A stretch of 48,482 nt of DNA from Pelagicoccus sp. (GCA_028284635.1 JANQRJ010000074.1:1-48482); one strand, 5' to 3'. Positions 16,428 to 25,201 are shown, counted from the stretch's first letter. Notes: generated by a model from the sequence alone, not told the origin. A program made the numbers and translations.

Positions 16428-17746
16428 CTTTTGTCCGGCTTCGGCAATCGCCAGCAGAGCAGCGCGGCGGCCAGCACGAAGCCGGCTCCTATCGTATATA
16501 GCGCGTCCGAGCCGAACCACCAAAAGATGAAGCTTGCCGCTAACGGTCCCACGGCGCGGCCGAGCGAGCCGATTGAGCGAAAGATGCCGAGGGCGCGGCC
16601 TTGTTCGCTTTCGTGGGCGTAGAGAGAGATCAGGGACGTTAAGGTCGGGCTGCAAAGTCCTGCTCCGAAAGCCATAAAGGCCAGGCCGACGTAGAGAATT
16701 CCTTGCGTTTCAGCCTGCGAGAGAAAGGCAAGTCCTGTCGCTACCAGTATGAGTCCGGTCAGCGCCGTGGCCTTTTCTCCGATTTTTGGGGCGAGCCGTC
16801 GGACGATGCCGCCTTGAGTCAGGATGAGGATGAACCCGATGAAGATCATCATCTTGGTGATGTCGCCAGGCGTGTACCCAAACCTCTCGACTCCGAGAAA
16901 CGACAAAGTGAACTCCATGCCGCTGAATGCCAGGATGTAGACCAAGTAAGCGAAATTCGTGCGCCGCACTGCTCCGGATTGAGGCTGAAGCAGCCGGGCG
17001 ATCGGATTTCGCGTCTCCGCCTCTTTCCCCCTTTTTTCGGCTGGCAGGGATTCCACGAAACGAGCCCGGATCCAGAAGAAATTCGCCAACGCCAGGACGA
17101 TCGCAACCAGCGCCACGGTGGAAAAGGGGTTGATGCCGTAGGCCGCTAGCTCGGGCCAGCGTTCCAGCGGGTTGAACTGGACGCAAAGCCCTCCTATCAC
17201 CGGTCCGATCACGAATCCCAGCCCGAAAGCCACTCCTATCAGCCCCATCCCCTTGGAACGGTTTTCCTTGGTCGTGACGTCCGCCACTGCCGCGGTAGCC
17301 ACCGACAGATTTCCGCTCATCGCTCCGCCGATCAGTCGGGCGAGGATGAGTAGGGCGAAATTGCCCGCGAAAAGCCATAGAGCGTAGCTCAAGCAGGTGC
17401 CCAGCGTGGTGAGCAAAAGCACAGGCCGCCGTCCCTTTTGGTCGGAAAGGCTGCCCCAGAGAGGAGCGAAGAAGAACTGAAGTCCCGCGTAGAGCGAGCC
17501 CAGCACTCCGCCAAACAGCACCGGCGTGAAACGCTCTCCGCCTCCGGCCGCTACCGAAACCTTGTCGAGCTGAGCCAGAATCCAGGCCAGCAGCCCGTTG
17601 TCTCCATCCAGTTCCAGATAGTAGTCGAGGATTGCGGGAAAGAGCGGGAAGATCACGCTGAACCCCACTAGGTCGATGAAGATGGTCAGAAAAATGACCC
17701 CGAGGGAAAGGCTCTTGGCGGAGGATTTTGGCTGGGTTTGGCTCAA
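16424..17746 (-). CDS. MFS transporter, TetA/DHA1-like drug exporter
   Basis: This 440-residue inner-membrane protein has 12 predicted helices and the MFS motif A GSLSDQKGRRPVLLL at about residues 98-112. An unusual loop after helix 1 (about residues 44-72, including a glycine run) and the GLIGVAFGLGFVIGPVIGG segment in helix 5 fit the drug:H+ antiporter-1 group, which includes TetA. Substrate cannot be told from sequence. It converges on rsmB with a 4-base overlap of the ends, so the two genes share a 3' boundary. The ATG at 17746 begins MSQTQPKSS, a short cytoplasmic tail. Confidence 0.85.
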   Translation of the reverse strand: MSQTQPKSSAKSLSLGVIFLTIFIDLVGFSVIFPLFPAILDYYLELDGDNGLLAWILAQLDKVSVAAGGGERFTPVLFGGVLGSLYAGLQFFFAPLWGSLSDQKGRRPVLLLTTLGTCLSYALWLFAGNFALLILARLIGGAMSGNLSVATAAVADVTTKENRSKGMGLIGVAFGLGFVIGPVIGGLCVQFNPLERWPELAAYGINPFSTVALVAIVLALANFFWIRARFVESLPAEKRGKEAETRNPIARLLQPQSGAVRRTNFAYLVYILAFSGMEFTLSFLGVERFGYTPGDITKMMIFIGFILILTQGGIVRRLAPKIGEKATALTGLILVATGLAFLSQAETQGILYVGLAFMAFGAGLCSPTLTSLISLYAHESEQGRALGIFRSIGSLGRAVGPLAASFIFWWFGSDALYTIGAGFVLAAALLCWRLPKPDKS

Positions 17747-17968
17747 GGGCGTCGTTTATCGCGGTCGCCCAATCCCCAGGCAAGCGCAAAGGCGCCGTAT
17801 CCACGAAGCCAGGACGTTTCTCCGCCTCTCCAGAACAGAGCGCGGCCCTTCCTCTTCGTCCTCTCGAAAAAACGCGCAGCAAAAAGCGCCCCTGCCGAGT
17901 CTATTCTTCCTCCAGACAACCGGTCTAGGCCGGTATCCTCCAAACATCCAACCATAAACCCACGAACT

Positions 17969-18817
17969 ATGCTCACCCGAACTCTTGCCACAGCTCTCAT
18001 CGCCCTCAGTTCTAGCTTCGCTGTCCAAGCCCAGCTCGAAACGCCCGCCGCCAGTCCCCGCTCCGTGCTCAAGCAGACCGTCGGCCTGACAGAGGTCGAA
18101 ATCGACTACTCCCGCCCCGGCGTCAAGGACCGTCAGATCTTCGGCTCCCTCGTTCCTTTTGGCGAAGTCTGGCGAACCGGAGCCAATTCCCCCACCAAGA
18201 TTTCCTTCAGCGACGACGTCACTCTCGGTGGCGCGGCCGTGCCTGCTGGCGTCTATGCTCTTTATACGATTCCCGGCGAGAGCGAGTGGACCATCATTAT
18301 ATACACGACCACTGATCAGTGGGGAGCCTACGGGTACGATCAATCCAAGGACCTGGTCCGCTTCGTCGCTCCCGTCAGCGAGCTCGCCCAAAGCGTGGAA
18401 AGCTTCACTATCGGGATCGACTATCTGCGCAACGATTCCGCCACCGTTCACCTCGATTGGGCGAATACCCGAGTCGCCTTTCCACTCGAGGTGCCGACCA
18501 GCCAGAAGGTCCTCTCGCAAATCGACGAGCTGCAAGGCACGCCCGAGTTCCAAAAACCCGGTACGCTCTTCGCTGCTGGAAGCTACTACCACGAGTCCGG
18601 CAAGGATCTCGAACAGGCCCTCGAATGGGTGAGCGAAGCCTGTGAAAAACGGAAAGACCCCGCTTTCTGGATGTTCGCCCGCAAGGCCCGCATCGAAGTC
18701 GACCTCGGCTTGACCGATGCCGCCCGTTCCTCCGCCGAACGAACCCTCGAGCTCGCCACCGCAGCCCGCAATCGCGACTACCAGAAAATCGCCAACGACA
18801 TTCTCGCCTCGTTGTAG
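17969..18817 (+). CDS. DUF2911 family secreted protein
   Basis: This 282-residue protein begins with a signal peptide (MLTRTLATALIALSSSFAVQ, cleavage after about residue 21). The DUF2911 core follows: EIDYSRPGVKDRQIFGSLVP, FGEVWRTGANSPTKI, AGVYALYTIPG and the WGAYGYDQSKD region. A helical C-terminal third resembles a tetratricopeptide-like tail (residues 190-280). The biochemical role of the family is unknown; it is probably periplasmic. The frame is open further upstream to 17738, but that part has no family similarity and the signal peptide fixes ATG 17969. It is followed by a 9-bp-period repeat and the PIG-L gene. Confidence 0.85.
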   Translation: MLTRTLATALIALSSSFAVQAQLETPAASPRSVLKQTVGLTEVEIDYSRPGVKDRQIFGSLVPFGEVWRTGANSPTKISFSDDVTLGGAAVPAGVYALYTIPGESEWTIIIYTTTDQWGAYGYDQSKDLVRFVAPVSELAQSVESFTIGIDYLRNDSATVHLDWANTRVAFPLEVPTSQKVLSQIDELQGTPEFQKPGTLFAAGSYYHESGKDLEQALEWVSEACEKRKDPAFWMFARKARIEVDLGLTDAARSSAERTLELATAARNRDYQKIANDILASL

Positions 18818-18833
18818 CCGGTTTTTTTCCCGT

Positions 18834-18925
18834 AGATGACGCAGATCTTCGCAGATGGGATTCGGAGGAAGATCCTGTAGAATCCTTCATCTGAGGCCAT
18901 CTGCGCAATCTGCGGGCAAATTCTC
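18834..18925. repeat. Inverted 9-bp-period repeat between the DUF2911 and PIG-L genes
   Basis: The left arm CCCGTAGATGACGCAGAT and the right arm (inverse of GCCCGCAGATTGCGCAGATG) face each other across about 50 bases. The right arm shares 20 bases with 1994-2013. It fills the whole intergenic gap. Confidence 0.6.
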
Positions 18926-18936
18926 CTCCTCATTCC

Positions 18937-21426
18937 ATGAACCGCCTTTCCTCGACCCTCGCTCTGCTCGCTGCCGCATCTCTCTCCGCCTCGCCCATCT
19001 CGCCTCCCGTGCCGCGTTCCAGTTCCGAGATCCTTTGGTATATCCAAAAATTGGATACTCTCGGCAAGGTTCTCTATGTCGCCGCCCATCCCGATGACGA
19101 AAACACCGCTCTCATCTCCTATCTCTCGCTAGGAGAGAAGTACGATACCGCCTACTTGTCCCTCACTCGTGGCGATGGCGGACAGAATCTCATCGGCAAG
19201 GAGCTGCGCGACGCCCTTGGAGTCATCCGCACGCAGGAGTTGCTTGCCGCTCGTCGCCTGGATGGCGGGCGTCAGTTCTTCACTCGGGCCAAGGACTTCG
19301 GCTTTTCCAAGCATCCCGACGAAACCCTTCGCATCTGGGATAAGGAAGCTGTGCTGGCCGACACCGTCTGGGTTATCCGCAACTTTCGGCCCGACATCAT
19401 CATCACTCGTTTTTCGCCCGAGCCCGGCTTTACCCACGGCCACCATACCGCTTCCACCCTGCTCGCCCTCGAAGCCTTCGAAGCGGCTGCTGATCCGGCC
19501 CGCTTTCCAGAGCAGTTGGAGTTCGTCGAGCCCTGGCAAGCCAAGCGCGTCGTTTGGAATGCCAGCAGCTTCTTCTTCCGCCGATCCGGCCAGATCTTTG
19601 ACGAGAGCCAGTATCTCAAGCTCGATGCAGGCGGCTACGAACCCCTGCTCGGCAAGTCCTTCAACGAAATAGCCTCCGCCAGTCGCAGCCAGCACCGTAG
19701 CCAAGGCTTTGGCTCCCGCATCGCTCGAGGCTCCCGTCCCGAGTACTTCAAGCTGCTGGCGGGCGAAGCCATGCAGGACAGCCTCTTCGATGGCGTCGAT
19801 ACGACTTGGAGTCGTGTTGAAAATTCGGATACGGTTCGTCGGAATATCCATACCCTGGCCGCTGCTTTCGATCCCACCGATCCTGCAGCTTCTCTGCCCA
19901 ACCTCATCGCCCTGCGTCGTTCCCTGTTGACCCTCGGCTCCAATCCCTGGGCTTTGGCCAAGTTGCGCGAGACCGATGCCATTATCGCTGACTGTCTCGG
20001 TCTGAATCTTCGCGCTCTGCTCGGTCAGCCCTATCTCCTGCCTGGCGAAAGCATGCCCGTAGCTCTAGAGGCCATCAATCGCTCCCCCGCTTCCGTTGCC
20101 ATCAAGAGCCTTCGCGTGCCAGTTGCCGACCTCGCTGCTGCGGTCGAACTAGTTTTGCCGGAGAACGAACGTATCGAAACTGCCATTACAGTGAGTTTTC
20201 CGCAGGACTTGCCTTTGCCTCAGCCCTATTGGCTCATCGAAGAGGGCACCTTAGGCATGTCCGCCGTTTCCGATTTGCAGCAGATCGGAAAGGCGGAGAA
20301 CGATCCGCCTATTCAAGTTCTGGCCACTGTCGAAGTAGAAGGAGAGTTCCTCGAATTCGCTCTGCCCTTGCAGCACAGCCGCGTCGATCCCGCCCAGGGC
20401 GAGATCGTGAGCGCCGTTCTCAATGTGCCTCCAGCCAGTGTGGAGTTCCTCGCTCCAGTCACTCTGTTTCCCAACTATCAAGCCCGATCCGTCGAGGTAC
20501 AGGTCGCCGCATCCACTCAGGCCATTGCTGGCGAGCTGCGACTCGACTTGCCGTTCGGATGGGAGGCTTCGCCCGCTTCTCACGAGGTCGAAGAGATCGC
20601 TCCTGGCGATTCGGGCGTATTCGCTTTTCGGATCACCCCGCCACAGGCTTCGGGCGAAGCCAGCCTCCTCGCCGTCTTCGAGACCGAAGGAAAAACGGTG
20701 AGCAAGTCGATGCAACGCATCCGCTACCCGCACATTCCAGAGCAGCTCGTCTTCGCCCCTGCAGTCACCCGGGCCGTCAGCCTGCAAGTCGCGAGGCGAG
20801 GAAACCGGGTCGGCTACCTGGCGGGAGCAGGAGATACCGTGGCAGAGAGCATTCGCGAGATCGGCTTCGAGGTTCGCGAGCTTTCGCCTGAGCAACTCCA
20901 GGCTGCTTCGCTTGAAGATCTGGACAGCGTAGTCATCGGTATCCGAGCCTACAATACAGTCGAGCAGATGGATCGCATCGCTCCGCTGCTCTTCGACTTT
21001 GCGGAAAGGGGCGGCACCGTGATAACCCAGTACAATACCTCCCGAGGACTGCAGTCCGAGAAATTCGCTCCTTATCCGTTGCGGCTTTCACGAGATCGTG
21101 TGACCGACGAAAACGCGGAAATGCGCATCCTAGCTCCAGGTCATCCCGTTGTGAATACGCCGAATAAGATCGGCCCCGAGGACTTCGAAGGCTGGACGCA
21201 AGAACGCGGCCTATATTTTCCGAGTTCCTGGGACGAGGCCTTCGTACCCATATTCTCCAGCAACGACCAAGGCGAACCGCCCCGCAACGGAAGCCTGCTG
21301 ATTGCCCGGCACGGCGAAGGCTACATCGTCTACACCGGCCTCTCCTGGTTTCGCCAACTGCCCGCCGGCGTACCGGGCGCCTACCGCATCTTCGCGAACC
21401 TTGTCTCTCTAGGCCATGAGGAGTAA
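18937..21426 (+). CDS. Large secreted PIG-L (LmbE-like) deacetylase
   Basis: This 829-residue protein has a signal peptide (about residues 1-19) followed by a PIG-L N-acetyl-sugar deacetylase domain with the zinc motif AAHPDDEN near residues 49-56 and FTHGHHTAS near 166-174. The middle (about 370-600) looks like beta-sandwich domains similar to those attached to glycoside hydrolases. The last 200 residues (VGYLAGAGDTVAESIREIG, VVIGIRAYNT) resemble a class I glutamine-amidotransferase-like fold without an obvious catalytic cysteine. A periplasmic role on acetylated sugars is inferred. It is distinct from the small cytoplasmic PIG-L at 24226. Confidence 0.85.
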   Translation: MNRLSSTLALLAAASLSASPISPPVPRSSSEILWYIQKLDTLGKVLYVAAHPDDENTALISYLSLGEKYDTAYLSLTRGDGGQNLIGKELRDALGVIRTQELLAARRLDGGRQFFTRAKDFGFSKHPDETLRIWDKEAVLADTVWVIRNFRPDIIITRFSPEPGFTHGHHTASTLLALEAFEAAADPARFPEQLEFVEPWQAKRVVWNASSFFFRRSGQIFDESQYLKLDAGGYEPLLGKSFNEIASASRSQHRSQGFGSRIARGSRPEYFKLLAGEAMQDSLFDGVDTTWSRVENSDTVRRNIHTLAAAFDPTDPAASLPNLIALRRSLLTLGSNPWALAKLRETDAIIADCLGLNLRALLGQPYLLPGESMPVALEAINRSPASVAIKSLRVPVADLAAAVELVLPENERIETAITVSFPQDLPLPQPYWLIEEGTLGMSAVSDLQQIGKAENDPPIQVLATVEVEGEFLEFALPLQHSRVDPAQGEIVSAVLNVPPASVEFLAPVTLFPNYQARSVEVQVAASTQAIAGELRLDLPFGWEASPASHEVEEIAPGDSGVFAFRITPPQASGEASLLAVFETEGKTVSKSMQRIRYPHIPEQLVFAPAVTRAVSLQVARRGNRVGYLAGAGDTVAESIREIGFEVRELSPEQLQAASLEDLDSVVIGIRAYNTVEQMDRIAPLLFDFAERGGTVITQYNTSRGLQSEKFAPYPLRLSRDRVTDENAEMRILAPGHPVVNTPNKIGPEDFEGWTQERGLYFPSSWDEAFVPIFSSNDQGEPPRNGSLLIARHGEGYIVYTGLSWFRQLPAGVPGAYRIFANLVSLGHEE

Positions 21427-21537
21427 TATGAATTCGAGTATGGGGAGTGCACGCGTCTCGCCCAATTCTCCTCCTGCAGCTTTTCGGGCGAGACGCCCGA
21501 AAAAGCACGCGAGACGCGTGCGCTCCCCATACTCGAT
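21427..21537. repeat. Inverted repeat with GGAG feet and internal hairpin
   Basis: Arms 21435-21460 and 21510-21535 are 26 bases with one mismatch and contain GGGGAG followed by a GCACGCG-type stem. Inside is a second palindrome, CTTTTCGGGCG-aga-CGCCCGAAAAAG (about 21479-21506), which could also terminate transcription in either direction. The element fills the gap between the PIG-L stop and the microprotein ATG. The right half matches positions 1-41. Confidence 0.75.
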
Positions 21538-21672
21538 ATGATTCAGCGAAACCCAGACTCCAAGAGCGATGATTCCTCATCCGTCAACTGGCCGCGCATC
21601 TACTGGCTGGTTGCTCTCTTCTTCTTCGTCCAAGTCGCGCTCTTCTACGCTTTCACGCGCTACTACTCGTGA
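21538..21672 (+). CDS. 44-residue membrane microprotein coupled to the symporter
   Basis: The short frame encodes a polar N-terminal region (MIQRNPDSKSDDSSSVNWPR) and one hydrophobic helix (about residues 21-38, YWLVALFFFVQVALFYAF), ending TRYYS. Its stop TGA (21670-21672) overlaps the GTG start of the sodium:solute symporter by four bases (GTGA), the usual sign of translational coupling. Codon use matches its neighbours. An accessory subunit of the symporter is inferred from position; small membrane proteins are known beside some sodium:solute symporters. No named family is recognised. Confidence 0.65.
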   Translation: MIQRNPDSKSDDSSSVNWPRIYWLVALFFFVQVALFYAFTRYYS

Positions 21673-23372
21673 GTCCTATCGACTATATCGTCCTCTTCGG
21701 CACCCTTCTGGGCATCGCGTTCTACGGAATGTGGCGCACTCGCGAGAGCGGGGGACTGAACAGCTATTTGCGGGGCGACGACTCGATCCGCTGGGGTACC
21801 ATTGGCCTCTCGGTCATGGCGACTCAAGCCAGCGCTATCACCTTCCTCTCTACTCCAGGCCAGGCATACGAGGACGGCATGGGCTTCGTGCAGAACTACT
21901 TCGGCATGCCCTTCGCCATCATTATCATCTGCCTCTTTTTCATTCCCATCTACCGGCGGCTGAAGGTGTATACAGCCTACGAATACCTGGGCCAGCGCTT
22001 CGATGCTAAAACCCGCTACCTCGGCGCGACGCTCTTTCTCGTACAGCGTGGTTTGGCCGCCGGCATCACCATCTACGCTCCGGCCATCATCGTATCCACT
22101 TTGTTGGGATGGAATCTCGATCTGACCATCGTATTGATTGGCGCTTTGGTGATCGCCTACACCGTGTCCGGCGGCACGAAAGCGGTCAGCATCACGCAAC
22201 GCTACCAGATGGGCATCATCCTGATCGGCATGGTCGTGGCCTTTGTCATGATTCTCCAGAACCTGCCGGGCGATGTCTCGGTGGGAGAGGCCGTCGCGGT
22301 GGCAGGCAAGCTTGGCAAGCTGGAAGCAGTGAGCTTTTCCTTCGATCTCGACCAGCGCTACACGTTCTGGTCCGGCCTTTTTGGCGGGCTTTTTCTTTCG
22401 CTCTCCTATTTCGGAACCGATCAGTCTCAAGTGCAGCGCTATCTGGCCGGCACGTCGCTTACGGCCAGCCGCATTGGCCTGCTCTTCAATGCGGTGGTGA
22501 AGATTCCGATGCAGTTTTTCATCCTGTTTGTCGGGGTGATGGTCTTCGTATTCTACATCTTCGAGAAGCCGCCGGTCATCTTCAATCAGACTCTCCTCGA
22601 TCAGGTTATGGAAACGGAGCAGGCGGAAGAGCTTTCCGTATTGGTTTCCGAATACGAGGAGGTCGCTCGGAACAGGGCCATGGCAGCGAAGTCGCTCGCC
22701 ATCGCTTTGCGGAACGAAGACCCAGCCGCGATCGAAGCGGCCAGGTCTGTGGCGTTGGAATGGGAGGCCCAGTCTTTGGCCAAGCGCCAGGATACCAAGG
22801 AGCTTGTCCTAACGGCTTTGCCCGATGCGGAGGTGAAGGACTCCGACTACGTTTTCATAAGCTTCATCTTGAAATACCTGCCGCATGGCGTGATCGGCCT
22901 GCTCGTCGCAGTGATCTTCGCTGCAGCCATGTCTTCCACTGCCTCCGAGCTAAACGCTCTCGGCTCCACGACCATGGTGGATTTCTACCGTCGGCTGGTC
23001 CATGACGAAGGTTCGGATGCTCATTATGTAAGGGTTTCTCGGATACTGACCACCGCTTGGGGAGTTATCGCGGTAGGCTTTGCTCTCTACGCGAATCTGG
23101 TGGAGAATCTGATCGAGGCGGTGAACATTCTAGGCTCGATCTTCTATGGCGGGATACTAGGCATCTTCCTGGTCGCGTTTTTTCTCAAGCGGGTCAAAGG
23201 CAGTGCGGTGTTTACGGCGGCTATCATTTCCCAGATCGCAGTGCTGACCATGTTCTACACGCTGGAGATCAGCTATCTCTGGTACAATCTGATCGGCTGT
23301 TTCACGGTGATCAGCCTGGCGTTGCTTTTGCAGGTTACGGTCTTTCGGTCGTGGGAGGAAGCGGAGCGATGA
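21669..23372 (+). CDS. Sodium:solute symporter (SSS family)
   Basis: This 567-residue transporter has about 13-14 predicted helices and SSS hallmarks: GTIGLSVMATQASAITFLS in the first core helix, the RRLKVYTAYEYLGQRFD loop, GGTKAVSITQRYQMG, and SLSYFGTDQSQVQRYL. It imports an unidentified organic solute with sodium. A long charged loop (about residues 305-385) is unusual. The start is GTG 21669, overlapping the microprotein stop; its own stop overlaps the next ATG as ATGA (23369-23372). Three genes are thus translationally linked, which suggests a functional connection with thiol metabolism downstream. Confidence 0.9.
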   Translation: MSPIDYIVLFGTLLGIAFYGMWRTRESGGLNSYLRGDDSIRWGTIGLSVMATQASAITFLSTPGQAYEDGMGFVQNYFGMPFAIIIICLFFIPIYRRLKVYTAYEYLGQRFDAKTRYLGATLFLVQRGLAAGITIYAPAIIVSTLLGWNLDLTIVLIGALVIAYTVSGGTKAVSITQRYQMGIILIGMVVAFVMILQNLPGDVSVGEAVAVAGKLGKLEAVSFSFDLDQRYTFWSGLFGGLFLSLSYFGTDQSQVQRYLAGTSLTASRIGLLFNAVVKIPMQFFILFVGVMVFVFYIFEKPPVIFNQTLLDQVMETEQAEELSVLVSEYEEVARNRAMAAKSLAIALRNEDPAAIEAARSVALEWEAQSLAKRQDTKELVLTALPDAEVKDSDYVFISFILKYLPHGVIGLLVAVIFAAAMSSTASELNALGSTTMVDFYRRLVHDEGSDAHYVRVSRILTTAWGVIAVGFALYANLVENLIEAVNILGSIFYGGILGIFLVAFFLKRVKGSAVFTAAIISQIAVLTMFYTLEISYLWYNLIGCFTVISLALLLQVTVFRSWEEAER

Positions 23373-24136
23373 GCTCTCCGGTCATCTGTTTCGGCCAACA
23401 GCCTAGCGGCTTTTTTCCGAAACGCTTTCTTGTATCCAAATTTTGGACAGCCCAACGCTTGCAGCGAGATATTGGCGGCGAGATCGTGCTGTTCTACCAC
23501 GATAGCGATCACGATCCGCGTGAGACGACAACCAAGCTTGCCCACTTGAAGTCGGATCGTCTGGACTGCCTGAATTTCGCTTTCGCAAACAAGATCCAGA
23601 AGAAGTACTCCCCACTCTACGCGAAACGGGTGAGCCGGGACTGGCAGAAAAAACTGGTTCGCCAACTGCCGAACTACGTTTCCCCAGACTGTGTCGAGCT
23701 GTTCGCTTCGGTCGATTCAGACAATGTGGCTGACTTTTGCCTGGAGATGTATCGCGGCTTAGGCCTGCTCGAGGGGGTGCGTGTCGAGCGTTCCAGCGAT
23801 CCGCTTCTTCGAGGGCAGGCGATCGCGGTCGACGACTACTTCGTCGACGTGCCTTACGATGGCGAGATCGTAAGAGCTCGCAAGCATGGCGAAGGCTTTG
23901 CCCTTCACCAAGGAGGGGATTCGTATATCGAGATTCCAGTGGGAGAAGTGAAGAAGTGGCAGATCAGTCCCACGCGTGACACCCGATTGCGCTGGATGCA
24001 ATCCACGCTTGGCTGCACCCACTACGTGGCAGGAGCCAGCGAAATCCAGTATTTGAATACCGATGAAACTCCGGAAATCGAGTTTGTCGAACGCGATCCG
24101 ATCGACAGGCTAGACGAGGCATGGACAGGGAAATGA
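23369..24136 (+). CDS. Compact BshC-like protein (putative bacillithiol cysteine-adding enzyme)
   Basis: The 255-residue protein carries, in the right order, motifs of the bacillithiol ligase BshC: GQQ at residues 9-11, DHD at 47-49 with a following Glu52, and a C-terminal SPTRDTRLRWMQ (200-211) then YVAGASEIQY (219-228). The last resembles the SP-LRP-Q and YVGGPGEIAY segments of BshC. Usual BshC proteins are about 540 residues; here the long middle part and C-terminal coiled coil are missing. The next two genes are bshB and bshA, which supplies independent support. The start ATG overlaps the symporter stop. The assignment rests on motif reading and context, not on a search. Confidence 0.7.
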   Translation: MSSPVICFGQQPSGFFPKRFLVSKFWTAQRLQRDIGGEIVLFYHDSDHDPRETTTKLAHLKSDRLDCLNFAFANKIQKKYSPLYAKRVSRDWQKKLVRQLPNYVSPDCVELFASVDSDNVADFCLEMYRGLGLLEGVRVERSSDPLLRGQAIAVDDYFVDVPYDGEIVRARKHGEGFALHQGGDSYIEIPVGEVKKWQISPTRDTRLRWMQSTLGCTHYVAGASEIQYLNTDETPEIEFVERDPIDRLDEAWTGK

Positions 24137-24140
24137 AACA

Positions 24141-24215
24141 GGTAGGGACGGACCGCCGGGCCGTCCGCGGTGCAACAGGCATACTCTGCGGACGGCCCGG
24201 CGGTCCGTCCCTACC
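24141..24215. repeat. REPIN-like inverted repeat, GTAGGG type
   Basis: GGTAGGGACGGACCGCCGGG and on through GTCCGC (24141-24168) pairs perfectly over 28 bases with 24188-24215 across a 19-base loop. Each arm has a GTAG foot and a small CGGAC/GTCCG stem. It lies between the BshC-like gene and bshB, and could act as an mRNA stem or terminator. Confidence 0.8.
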
Positions 24216-24225
24216 TTAAGACACT

Positions 24226-24930
24226 ATGAGCAATACCATTCTAGCTATCGGCGCTCATCCAGACGACATCGAGTTTGGGTGCGGAGCTATTCTCCTCAAG
24301 GAAGCTCGAACCGAAACCCGTATCCACTTTCTGGTGTGCAGCAAAGGCGAGTCGGGCAGCAACGGATCGCCTGCCGAGCGGGTGACCGAGTGCAGGACCG
24401 CCGCCGAGTCCATCGAAGCCGAGCTTCGTTTTCTGGATCTGGGAGGTGACGGAAAGATCGAGCGTACCAAGGCTAACGCCTTTGCATTGGCCCGGGCGAT
24501 CCGCGAGACGCAGCCGAGGATCGTCCTGGCTCCAACCCTGATCGAAAACCAGCATCCAGACCATGCCACAGTTGGAGCGCTGGTTCAAGAAGCCTGCCGA
24601 CTTGCTCGCTACTCGGGCCTAGGCGACTTGAAGGAGCATTCGGCTCATACTGTGGAATCCTTGTTCTTCTACGCCATCACTCCTGGTGCCGAACCTTCAC
24701 GCGAGCGCTCGATCCTGGTCGATGTTAGCGATCTGAAAGAGGACTGGGTGAAGCTGATGCAGTGCCATGCGACCCAGATGCAGACGCGTCGCTACGTCGA
24801 TTTGCAACTCGCCCGAGCTCGTGTCCTAGGCTTGGAGATCGGCGCCGAATATGCTCAAGCTCTTTGGCCGAATGATCCTCTCGTGGTCGAGGATCTCTCC
24901 GACATCCCTCGTGGAGCGCGGCATTTCTGA
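24226..24930 (+). CDS. bshB: Bacillithiol biosynthesis deacetylase BshB (PIG-L family)
   Basis: BshB removes the acetyl group from N-acetylglucosaminyl-malate. The 234-residue cytoplasmic PIG-L protein shows the zinc-binding AIGAHPDDIEFGCG at residues 8-21 and ENQHPDHATVG around residues 107-117, with CSKGESGSNGSPAERVTE between, typical of the BshB1 group. No signal peptide is present. It lies between a BshC-like gene and bshA on the same strand, with REPIN-like elements on both sides. Other PIG-L deacetylases act on different sugars, but the neighbourhood favours bacillithiol. Confidence 0.85.
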   Translation: MSNTILAIGAHPDDIEFGCGAILLKEARTETRIHFLVCSKGESGSNGSPAERVTECRTAAESIEAELRFLDLGGDGKIERTKANAFALARAIRETQPRIVLAPTLIENQHPDHATVGALVQEACRLARYSGLGDLKEHSAHTVESLFFYAITPGAEPSRERSILVDVSDLKEDWVKLMQCHATQMQTRRYVDLQLARARVLGLEIGAEYAQALWPNDPLVVEDLSDIPRGARHF

Positions 24931-24949
24931 GAGTGTTTTATGAACCTAA

Positions 24950-25145
24950 TGTCGTGTCACGCTTGCCATGTAGCGCGGAGCTTTAGCCCGCGTCCGCGAT
25001 TCGCCCTTATCATCCCCCCTTCTCATCTTCATCCTCATTCCAGGATAATAGATGAGGATGAAGAAGATGATGAGGATAATGAAACGATGCGGACGCGGGC
25101 TAAAGCTCCGCGCTACGGATTGCGACATCCCATGAGTGACACGAT
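24950..25145. repeat. Large nested inverted repeat (REPIN-like, hexamer core)
   Basis: The outer TGTCGTGTCAC pairs with GTGACACGATA. The middle arms (24970-24997 and 25089-25116), starting GTAGCGCGGAGCTTTAGCCC, are a perfect 28-base pair. The core holds CATCTTCATCC-type hexamers facing GATGAGGATGAAGAAGATG. It has the same architecture as 12300-12549, including a shared TTGCGACAT box beside the right arm, but the middle-arm sequence is different. Confidence 0.8.
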
Positions 25146-25201
25146 ACTAGTTACGCGCAATTTTCCTGATGTGGGAGCGTGCTTGTTAGACACCTTTTGA
25201 G

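Noticed and set aside
22109-23005. 298-residue frame inside the sodium symporter gene
   Set aside because: Soluble Arg/Ser/Gly-rich translation in the +2 frame of an unmistakable membrane transporter; a GC-driven shadow.
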